A DNA stretch of 64,000 nt from Streptomyces sp. L-9-10 (GTDB taxonomy: Bacteria > Actinomycetota > Actinomycetes > Streptomycetales > Streptomycetaceae). The position numbers were made by a program, and so were the translations under genes. Position 1 is the first letter of the stretch. Each line of letters starts with the position of its first letter. The DNA lies in contig NZ_PHRF01000164.1 in assembly GCF_004151105.1 (NCBI RefSeq), forward strand, positions 1 through 64,000, written 5' to 3'. Of the stretch, positions 57,409 through 64,000 are shown piece after piece. Under the pieces are notes generated by a model. The model ran no database searches and was not told where the DNA came from. It was given only the letters and a program-made list of their open reading frames with translations.

Positions 57409-59127
57409 ATGAGCCAGGACGGCGCACAGGGCCGCTATGCGGGCGGTTCGGTCGCGGGGGGCCGGTACCAGCTCCGGGACCTGCTCGGCGAAGGCGGTAT
57501 GGCGTCCGTCTACCTGGCGTACGACGTGGCGCTCGACCGTCAGGTCGCGATCAAGACACTCCACACGGAGCTGGGGCGCGAGCAGTCCTTCCGCGAGCGC
57601 TTCCGCCGCGAGGCCCAGGCCGTCGCCAAGCTGTCGCACACCAATATCGTCTCCGTCTTCGACACGGGCGAGGACACGCTTCACGAGAGCGGCTCCGCAG
57701 CGGGGTCCGGCGCGCTCATGCCGTACATCGTCATGGAGTACGTCGAGGGGCAGCCGCTCGGCTCCGTGCTCCAGGCGGACATCGCCCAGTACGGGGCGAT
57801 GCCGGCCGACAAGGCGCTGAAGGTGACGGCCGATGTGCTGGCCGCGCTGGAGACCAGCCACGAGATGGGGCTGGTCCACCGGGACATCAAGCCCGGCAAC
57901 GTGATGATGACCAAGCGCGGCATCGTCAAGGTCATGGACTTCGGCATCGCGCGCGCCATGCAGTCGGGTGTGACGTCGATGACACAGACCGGCATGGTCG
58001 TCGGTACGCCGCAGTACCTGTCGCCCGAGCAGGCGCTCGGGCGCGGTGTCGACGCGCGCTCCGACCTCTACTCGGTCGGCATCATGCTCTTCCAACTGCT
58101 GACGGGCAGGCTGCCGTTCGACGCGGACTCGCCGCTGGCGATCGCATACGCGCATGTGCAGGAGGAGCCGGTCGCTCCGTCCAGCATCAACCGCTCGATC
58201 ACCCCCGCGATCGACGCGCTGGTCGGACGGGCACTGAAGAAGAACCCGAACGAGCGCTTCCCGAGCGCGGAGGCCATGCGCGACGAATGCGCGCGGGTGA
58301 TGCCCGGCGGGCAGGTGGGCGCGCCGGTGATCGTGCAGGGCATGCCGCGGAACAGCGGTGCGGGCGTGGGCTCGGCGGTCTTCCCGCCGCTGGACCAGTC
58401 GGTGCAGGCGCCGCCGAGCGCGCAGGGCGTGCAGACGCCGTACCAGCCGGGTCCCTACGGGCCTCCGACGCCGAACGCGAACCCGATGCGGACGTCGGCG
58501 CCGGCGCACACGCCGGGGCCCGGCGCCGGGCCCGGCTACGGCTATCCGCAGACGCCGCCACCGGCGTACCAGGCCCCGTCGCCGGTTCCGCAGCAGTACA
58601 CGATGTCGCCCCAGCACCAGACGACGGCCGGTTCCGGCCATGGCGCGCACGGCGGGGGGCACGGCGGAGGCGGCCGGCCGGGCGGCCGGCGGAACATGCC
58701 GGTCGTCGTGGGCGCGATCGCGGTCGCGGCCCTTGCGGTCGCCGGGCTGATCACGGTGCTCTCGATGAACCAGGACTCGCCCGGCGGCACGAACGCGGAT
58801 CCGGGCGCCGGCGACTCCGCCGCACCGGTCGCGGGCCACCGGGACCCGGAGCGGAACCGGACCATCGACGCGACGAAGTGCTCGGATGCCTCGGAGGACG
58901 GCCTCGACCCGACCAAGGTGACCGTCCCGGATCTGCGCTACAAGGACGTCCTCTCGGTCAAGGACTGCCTCCGCGCCGCGGGGTGGACCTGGTCGGAGCC
59001 GAAGAAGCAGAACGACGGCACGCAGGCCGAGGACATCGTGATCGGCCAGTACCCGCGGCCGGGCGCCGCCGTGCTGCCCAAGGAGCAGGAGTTCGAGCTG
59101 ACGATCTCCACGGGGGATCCGGAGTAA
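57409..59127 (+). CDS. Ser/Thr protein kinase with PASTA domain (PknB-like)
   Basis: 572 aa from MSQDGAQGRY with GGGGAAG upstream. The kinase domain has GEGGMASVYLAY, Lys49 (AIKTL), HRDIKPGN with Asp159, DFGIAR and TPQYLSPEQALGRG. A Pro/Gln/Gly-rich juxtamembrane region (about 310-428) is followed by one transmembrane helix (430-453). A single C-terminal PASTA-like domain (KVTVPDLRYKDVLSVKDCLR, about 500-571) follows. Such kinases sense peptidoglycan fragments and phosphorylate cell-wall and division proteins. One PASTA repeat is fewer than the usual 3-4. Confidence 0.95.
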   Translation: MSQDGAQGRYAGGSVAGGRYQLRDLLGEGGMASVYLAYDVALDRQVAIKTLHTELGREQSFRERFRREAQAVAKLSHTNIVSVFDTGEDTLHESGSAAGSGALMPYIVMEYVEGQPLGSVLQADIAQYGAMPADKALKVTADVLAALETSHEMGLVHRDIKPGNVMMTKRGIVKVMDFGIARAMQSGVTSMTQTGMVVGTPQYLSPEQALGRGVDARSDLYSVGIMLFQLLTGRLPFDADSPLAIAYAHVQEEPVAPSSINRSITPAIDALVGRALKKNPNERFPSAEAMRDECARVMPGGQVGAPVIVQGMPRNSGAGVGSAVFPPLDQSVQAPPSAQGVQTPYQPGPYGPPTPNANPMRTSAPAHTPGPGAGPGYGYPQTPPPAYQAPSPVPQQYTMSPQHQTTAGSGHGAHGGGHGGGGRPGGRRNMPVVVGAIAVAALAVAGLITVLSMNQDSPGGTNADPGAGDSAAPVAGHRDPERNRTIDATKCSDASEDGLDPTKVTVPDLRYKDVLSVKDCLRAAGWTWSEPKKQNDGTQAEDIVIGQYPRPGAAVLPKEQEFELTISTGDPE

Positions 59128-59392
59128 GTCGGTCCGGGGCCGGATCTGTCGGCCCGGCCGGCCCGGAGCCGGGCTGCCGTGCCCTCGGCGTCGTACGTCC
59201 GTCGCACTTCCGATCAGCGCGTACGTCCGTCGTACCTTCTGGTCGGCGCGCACTTCCGTCGTACTTCGGAGCGGCGCGTAGTACTCACGACGGACCGGCC
59301 GTCCGCCGGAACGCGCACCCCTCACCGCACGTATCCCCCACCCATGGAACGTCCGGGATGCCGGACTTGTCGCCCCATGTGACGCTGGATCG

Positions 59393-60007
59393 GTGACTCC
59401 AAGGTTCCGCACCTCTTGCGCGATCGCGGTCGCATCCCTGTTGCTGGCCGCACCCGGCGCGTACGCCGAGGAGTCCGCACCACCCCCGCCGCGCACGTCC
59501 GCGGCCCCCGAACCCGCGGTCTCCTCGCTGGCCGGGCGTCTCGCCGGGGAGGGGAAGACGCGGCCGGGCAGACCGCCGGAGCCGGATTCCGAGGACGCGT
59601 CGCCCGAGGACGTGGGTCCGAGCGCGAGCGCGGAGAGCGCGGCACCCGTACGGCCCGGCCGGCCGTCCTCCCCGGCGAAGCCGCCCGCCCCTTCCCGTAA
59701 GCCGTCGTCCCCTTCCGCGTCCGCGAAACCGTCCGACTCCGCCCCCGCGCGTACGGACGAGGAGGCGGCGGACGAGTGGAGTGCGGCCGACGAGCCGGGG
59801 GAAGCCCCGAGGCCGCCGGAGGAGCGGGCGGGTTCGGGCGAGCCGACGGCATCCGCGTCCGCGCCGTCCAGCGCCGCCCGCAGGCCGGACGCGACGGCCC
59901 TCGACAGGTCGGCTCCCCGGCCGGTTCCCGTACTGACCCTGGGCGCCGGAATCACGCTGCTCGGCCTGGGGCTCGGCTTCCTCGGGCTGCGGCTCCGACG
60001 GCGCTGA
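59393..60007 (+). CDS. Secreted/membrane-anchored Pro-Ser-rich protein
   Basis: 204 aa from GTG. Sec signal peptide (IAVASLLLAAPGAYA). A Pro/Ser/Ala/Glu-rich disordered middle and a C-terminal transmembrane helix (VLTLGAGITLLGLGLGFLGL) end in RLRRR. No LPxTG motif, so membrane rather than sortase anchoring is likely. Upstream (59128-59392) is a region of degenerate GCGTACGTCCGTCG repeats. Confidence 0.75.
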   Translation: MTPRFRTSCAIAVASLLLAAPGAYAEESAPPPPRTSAAPEPAVSSLAGRLAGEGKTRPGRPPEPDSEDASPEDVGPSASAESAAPVRPGRPSSPAKPPAPSRKPSSPSASAKPSDSAPARTDEEAADEWSAADEPGEAPRPPEERAGSGEPTASASAPSSAARRPDATALDRSAPRPVPVLTLGAGITLLGLGLGFLGLRLRRR

Positions 60008-60084
60008 GACTCCCCGCCTCGCCGAGGGTCCTCCTTATGGCGTACTTATGACGTCCGCCTCAGGTCGCTTGCGGGCCGCGACTT

Positions 60085-60104
60085 ACTCGGTATACATACT
60101 GAGT
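60085..60104. promoter_or_regulatory. PadR autoregulatory operator
   Basis: ACTCGGTAT-AC-ATACTGAGT, a 9-bp inverted repeat with one mismatch that ends immediately before the padR ATG at 60105. TATACA inside it and TTGCGG 16 nt upstream form a likely promoter, so the operator, -10 and start codon overlap. Confidence 0.7.
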
Positions 60105-60812
60105 ATGTCCATTCGCCACGGGCTTCTCGCCCTCCTCGAACGCGGTCCGCGTTACGGCTCCCAGCTCCGTACGGAGTTCGAGTCGCGCACCGGTTCCACC
60201 TGGCCGCTCAACGTCGGCCAGGTCTATACGACCCTGAGCCGGCTGGAGCGCGACGGCATGGTCACGCAGGAGGGCGAGGACGAGGCGGGTCACACGCTCT
60301 ACGTGATCACGGAGACCGGCCGCGCGGAGCTGCGGTCCTGGTTCCGTACGCCCGTCGACCGCGCCAGCCCGCCACGCGACGAACTGGCGATCAAACTCGC
60401 CATGGCGGTCGGGGCTCCGGGTGTCGACATCCGGGAGGTCATCCAGGCGCAGCGGCACCACACCATCCAGGCGATGCAGGACTACACGCGGCTGAAGGCG
60501 CAGGCTCTGGAAGCCGTTCCGACCGACCGGGACGAGGTGGCGTGGCTCCTCGTCCTGGAACAGCTCATCTTCCAGACCGAGGCGGAGGCCCGCTGGCTCG
60601 ACCACTGCGAAGTCCGGCTGATCCGGCTCGCGATGATGCCGGGGCGCGGCGGCAAGCAGCCGGAGACGCCGCCGGGCGATCCGGCCGCCGGATCCACGCC
60701 CGGATCCACGCCCGGGGCCACCAGCCGGTCCACGCCCGCTTCCGCTGCCGCTTCCACACCCACGGCGGCGCCCGCCTCCTCCGCACCGTCCGCCGGCTCG
60801 ACGGCCGACTGA
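60105..60812 (+). CDS. PadR family transcriptional regulator
   Basis: 235 aa from MSIRHGLLALLERGPRYGSQ. The winged helix has LNVGQVYTTLSRLERDGMVT and EAGHTLYVITETG, and a vinculin-like C-terminal dimerisation helix follows. The last 55 residues are an unusual Ser/Thr/Pro/Ala tail. No ribosome site: probably leaderless. It precedes an ABC exporter, the usual PadR target. A perfect hairpin separates them. Confidence 0.93.
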   Translation: MSIRHGLLALLERGPRYGSQLRTEFESRTGSTWPLNVGQVYTTLSRLERDGMVTQEGEDEAGHTLYVITETGRAELRSWFRTPVDRASPPRDELAIKLAMAVGAPGVDIREVIQAQRHHTIQAMQDYTRLKAQALEAVPTDRDEVAWLLVLEQLIFQTEAEARWLDHCEVRLIRLAMMPGRGGKQPETPPGDPAAGSTPGSTPGATSRSTPASAAASTPTAAPASSAPSAGSTAD

Positions 60813-60816
60813 CCGC

Positions 60817-60852
60817 GCCGGAGCCGCGGACACCACTGTCCGCGGCTCCGGC
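60817..60852 (+). terminator. Terminator after padR
   Basis: A perfect 16-bp stem (60817-60832 with 60837-60852) with loop CCAC, starting 4 nt after the stop codon. Confidence 0.85.
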
Positions 60853-60977
60853 CGCCGCCCGAACCGCCCGGCCGGAGCCCGCGGGGTCTCTGGGGCGACC
60901 GCACCGCCTCCCGCGCCATCTCACTCGTCACACCGAACCGCTCGTACGTCCGCGTACGCCCAAAGGGGGGAACCCTC

Positions 60978-61820
60978 ATGGCTCGCAAATCACATCAGCC
61001 ACACCAGTCACAGTCACCACAACCGTCACAGCCGTCACACCCGACGTCACAGCAGCATCAGGCGCCATCGCATCAGTCACAGCAGCGCTCGTCGCAGCGG
61101 CCCGTGCTCCAGCTCCAGGAGCTGACCCGCGTCCACGGCAGCGGCGCCACCGAGGTGCACGCGCTGCGCGGTATCAACCTCGATGTATTCCCCGGCGAAC
61201 TCGTCGCCGTCATGGGCCCGTCGGGCTCCGGCAAGTCCACGCTGCTCACCATCGCGGGCGGCCTCGACAACCCCACCTCGGGCCGCGTGATCGTCGAGGA
61301 CACCGACATCACCACCGTCGACCGCAAGAAGCTGGCGGCCCTGCGCCGTCGCAGCATCGGCTACGTCTTCCAGGACTACAACCTGATCCCCGCGCTCACC
61401 GCCGCGGAGAACATCGCGCTGCCCCGCGAGCTCGACGGCGTTTCCGCGCGCAAGGGCCGCGTCGAGGCCCTGGCCGCGCTCCGGGAGATGGGCCTGGAGG
61501 AGCTCGCCGACCGGTTCCCCGACGAGATGTCCGGTGGCCAGCAGCAGCGCGTGGCGATCGCCCGCGCCCTCGTCGGTGACCGGCGTCTGGTCCTCGCGGA
61601 CGAGCCGACCGGCGCCCTGGACTCCGAGACCGGCGAGTCCGTGCTCGCGCTGCTGCGCACGCGCTGTGACGCCGGCGCGGCCGGCATCCTGGTCACCCAC
61701 GAGCCGCGCTTCGCGGCCTGGGCCGACCGCGTGATCTTCCTGCGGGACGGCGCGGTCGTCGACCAGACGCTGCGCAGCCAGGCGGACTCGCTGCTGACGG
61801 GCCAGGCGGCCGAGCTGTGA
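60978..61820 (+). CDS. ABC transporter ATP-binding protein
   Basis: 280 aa. The N-terminal 42 residues are Gln/Ser/Pro/His-rich. The MacB/LolD-like ATPase has Walker A GPSGSGKST (about 78), Q-loop FQDYNLIPALTA, signature SGGQQQR, Walker B LVLADEPTGAL and the H-loop VTHEPRF. GGGGG precedes the ATG. It pairs with the FtsX-type permease at 61817, whose GTG overlaps its TGA by 4 nt. Confidence 0.95.
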   Translation: MARKSHQPHQSQSPQPSQPSHPTSQQHQAPSHQSQQRSSQRPVLQLQELTRVHGSGATEVHALRGINLDVFPGELVAVMGPSGSGKSTLLTIAGGLDNPTSGRVIVEDTDITTVDRKKLAALRRRSIGYVFQDYNLIPALTAAENIALPRELDGVSARKGRVEALAALREMGLEELADRFPDEMSGGQQQRVAIARALVGDRRLVLADEPTGALDSETGESVLALLRTRCDAGAAGILVTHEPRFAAWADRVIFLRDGAVVDQTLRSQADSLLTGQAAEL

Positions 61821-64000
61821 AGACCTGGTTCCACTCCTGGCGCGCCGCGATACGGATAGCCCGCCGCGACGCCTGGCGCTTCAAGGGACGCAGCTTCCTC
61901 GTCCTCTCCATGATCGCGCTGCCCATCCTCGGCGTGAGCGCCGCGGATCTGACGCTGCGCAGCTCGGACCTCTCGGCGACGGAACGCCTGGACCGCGACC
62001 TCGGCCGGGCCGACGCGCGGATCTCCGACCCCTTGCTGGCCGGTGAGCCCCTCCTACAGAGCCCGACGGGCGAGCAGTACGCACCGGTCGGCGACTTCGA
62101 GGACAAGCCGTGGCCCGACGGTCCCACGGACATCAAGAAGGCCATCCCGGCGGGCTCCACCGTCCTGGAGGACACGGTCGGATCCGGCAAACTCCGCACC
62201 ACGCACGGGCTGCTGCACACCGAGATCCGGGAGATCAAGGCGTCGGACCCGATGGCCCGGGGCATCATGCGCCTCCTCGACGGGCGCTTCCCGGAGAAGG
62301 GCGGCGAGGTCGCCGCGACCACGCACTTCCTGGAGACCAGCGGGCTTCGCGTGGGCTCGAAGCTGACCGCCCGGGGGCTCGACGCCGACTACCGGATCGT
62401 CGGCGCGTACGAACTCCCCAGCTCCCTCGACTCCGACCAGGTCACCGCCCTTCCCGGCGCGTTCCTGGCTCCGCTCGACAAGGCTCTGAAGGCCGACGAT
62501 CTGCCCGGCACGTCCCCGACCACCACGCAACTGGTGCGCGTCTCGGGCGGTTTCACGTGGAACATGGTGCAGAAGGCCAACGCCAAGGGCGTCACGGTCA
62601 CCTCACGCGACGTACAGCTGAACCCGCCCGCCGACTCGGACGTCCCGCTGTACCAGCAGGACGGCTGGGGAACGTACGAGCAGAGCGCGGCGTCCAAGAC
62701 CTTCGAGATGGCCGCGGCCGGCACCATCGTCGGTCTCGCGATGCTGGAGATCTGTCTGCTGGCGGGGCCCGCCTTCGCGGTCGGCGCCCGGCGCTCGCGC
62801 CGTCAGCTCGGCCTGGTCGGGGCCAACGGCGGCGACCGGCGCCATATCCGGGCCATCGTGCTCGGTGGCGGTCTGGTGATCGGTGTCGTCGCGGCTGTCG
62901 TCGGTACGGTCCTCGGTATCGCCCTCACCATCGCCCTGCGTCCCGTGCTGGAGGACTACCTCGGCCAGCGCTTCGGCGGCCTGGAGTTCCGGCCGCTGGA
63001 ACTGATCGGTATCGCGGCGCTGGCCGTGCTCACCGGTCTGCTGGCGGCGATCGTCCCGGCCGTCACCGCGTCCCGTCAGACCGTGCTGGCCTCGCTCACC
63101 GGCCGCCGCGGGGTGCGCGGAAGCAGCAAGGTGCTGCCGGTCCTCGGGCTGATCGCGTTCGCGCTCGGTGCCGCGATCGCGCTGTACGGGTCGACGATGA
63201 CCGACCAGTTCGCGGTCGTCGCGGGCGGCAGCGCCCTCGCCGAGCTGGGTGTGGTCGCGCTGACGCCGGCCCTGGTGGGTCTCTTCGGCCGGATCGGTCG
63301 CTGGATGCCGCTCTCACCGCGGCTGGCGCTGCGTGACGCCGTACGCAACCGGGGACGCACGGCCCCCGCCGTGGCCGCGGTGCTGGCCGCGGTCGCGGGC
63401 ACGGTGGCGGTCTCGACGTACCAGGCGAGCAGCGATGCCGAGAGCCGGGCCGCGTATACACCGCAGCTGCCCCACGGCGCGGTCTCCGTGATGCTCAACG
63501 AGGGCGGCGGCCGGGATGTCCCGGCCGTGCGTACGGCCGTCCAGCAGAATCTGCCCACCGAGATTCGGGCCGACGTGGACCGGATCTCGGTCGGGAAGTC
63601 CAGTTGCTCGATGTGGGGCGGCGAGGACGGCTGCGGGCAGTACGAGGTCGTCGTACCGAAGGCCAACCAGTGCCCGCTGTGGGCGACGGCCAACGGTGGC
63701 GAGGACCCTGCGGAGAAGTACAGCAAGGCCGAGCGGCGCAAGCTCGTCAAGGACTGGCGCTGCAAGGAGAGCGACATCTACAGCTTCGTCAACGGCGGTG
63801 TGCTGATCGGTGACGCCAAGCTGCTGAAGGTCCTCGGGGTCAAGGACGCGGGCGCCGAGAAGGCGCTGGCGGACGGGCGGATCGTCTCCTTCGACAAGCG
63901 GAACATCGACACGAACGGCAAGATCGGCATCCGGCTGGTCACCGACACGGACGCGGCCGACGCGGCCAGGGAGAAGGGCGAGGAAGCACCGGGCGTCGTC
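61817..64000 (+). CDS. FtsX/MacB-type ABC permease, partial at right edge
   Basis: 728 codons visible and still open at 64000. Starts MKTWFHSWRAAIRIARRDAW. One transmembrane helix (about 27-46), then a large extracellular domain (about 50-300). The FtsX core follows: TIVGLAMLEICLLAGPAFAV, GARRSRRQLGLVGANGGDRR, IRAIVLGGGLVIGVVAAVVG and ELIGIAALAVLTGLLAAIVP. A repeat of the domain starts near 500 (LRDAVRNRGRTAPAVAAVLA). It works with the ATPase in lipoprotein, peptide or antibiotic export, probably under PadR control. The 3-prime end is outside the window. Confidence 0.93.
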   Translation, partial: MKTWFHSWRAAIRIARRDAWRFKGRSFLVLSMIALPILGVSAADLTLRSSDLSATERLDRDLGRADARISDPLLAGEPLLQSPTGEQYAPVGDFEDKPWPDGPTDIKKAIPAGSTVLEDTVGSGKLRTTHGLLHTEIREIKASDPMARGIMRLLDGRFPEKGGEVAATTHFLETSGLRVGSKLTARGLDADYRIVGAYELPSSLDSDQVTALPGAFLAPLDKALKADDLPGTSPTTTQLVRVSGGFTWNMVQKANAKGVTVTSRDVQLNPPADSDVPLYQQDGWGTYEQSAASKTFEMAAAGTIVGLAMLEICLLAGPAFAVGARRSRRQLGLVGANGGDRRHIRAIVLGGGLVIGVVAAVVGTVLGIALTIALRPVLEDYLGQRFGGLEFRPLELIGIAALAVLTGLLAAIVPAVTASRQTVLASLTGRRGVRGSSKVLPVLGLIAFALGAAIALYGSTMTDQFAVVAGGSALAELGVVALTPALVGLFGRIGRWMPLSPRLALRDAVRNRGRTAPAVAAVLAAVAGTVAVSTYQASSDAESRAAYTPQLPHGAVSVMLNEGGGRDVPAVRTAVQQNLPTEIRADVDRISVGKSSCSMWGGEDGCGQYEVVVPKANQCPLWATANGGEDPAEKYSKAERRKLVKDWRCKESDIYSFVNGGVLIGDAKLLKVLGVKDAGAEKALADGRIVSFDKRNIDTNGKIGIRLVTDTDAADAAREKGEEAPGVV

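Overview
The window is high-GC (roughly 70% or more) actinobacterial DNA, almost certainly from a Streptomyces chromosome. Evidence: GTG and TTG starts are common. There are three Scr1-type XRE/DUF5753 regulator cassettes with DUF397, DUF6879 or DUF574 partners. There is a mycothiol-dependent maleylpyruvate isomerase-type protein, a SigE-family sigma factor, two transmembrane Ser/Thr kinases and a branched-chain 2-oxoacid dehydrogenase operon. The order metG - aspS - fadE - dac - bkd - response regulator - kinases looks like core-arm gene order as I remember it from S. coelicolor, but I could not check this.

Layout. 1-2.4 kb: small CsbD-like stress protein, then an XRE regulator with a DUF574-type methyltransferase. 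2.4-6.1 kb: a glycosyltransferase and a complete three-part P450 operon (3Fe-4S ferredoxin, ferredoxin reductase, P450). 6.2-10.1 kb: small membrane proteins, a DUF2630 protein behind a 21-bp hairpin, an anti-sigma-type ATPase and an S4 RNA-binding protein. 10.3-16.2 kb: a PhoX-type phosphatase with a PHO-box-like site, a vWA protein, and an OmpR/histidine-kinase pair. 16.5-21.4 kb: metG, an L,D-transpeptidase lipoprotein, a SigE-type sigma factor with a membrane partner, and DoxX. 21.6-24.1 kb: an accessory cassette (63-aa protein, DUF6879, XRE/DUF5753, broken DUF397, conserved hypothetical). 24.1-35.3 kb: aspS, a PAS/GAF/SpoIIE phosphatase-kinase, an AI-2E-type permease, a roughly 420-bp imperfect inverted repeat, pirin, SseB, an acyl-CoA dehydrogenase, an M18 aminopeptidase and DUF6458. 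35.4-44.4 kb: a thioredoxin/NHL protein, a LURP-one protein, a nitrilase-type hydrolase, an MDMPI-type protein, an MFS/GntR operon and two tandem D-Ala-D-Ala peptidases. 44.4-48.8 kb: a third XRE/DUF397 cassette, an HxlR/SDR divergent pair and an unrecognised secreted protein. 48.9-55.3 kb: bkdABC, a DevR/DosR-like orphan regulator, a flavin-binding PPOX protein behind a DosR-box-like site, and an APH-type kinase. 55.4-64 kb: divergent Ser/Thr kinases, a surface protein, and a PadR-ABC exporter operon whose permease runs off the right edge.

How the parts fit together. Most of the window is housekeeping DNA with well-formed terminators. The accessory interest lies in four places. The first is the three XRE/DUF5753 cassettes with exchangeable partners, one carrying a decayed DUF397 gene. 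The second is the DevR-like regulator with a GGGAC-N4-GTCCC site ahead of its neighbours. The third is the long inverted repeat at 29.4-29.8 kb. The fourth is the set of palindromic operators (PadR, pirin, bkd, HxlR, PhoP-like) read directly from the intergenic DNA. No tRNA, rRNA, CRISPR array, transposase or integrase was seen.
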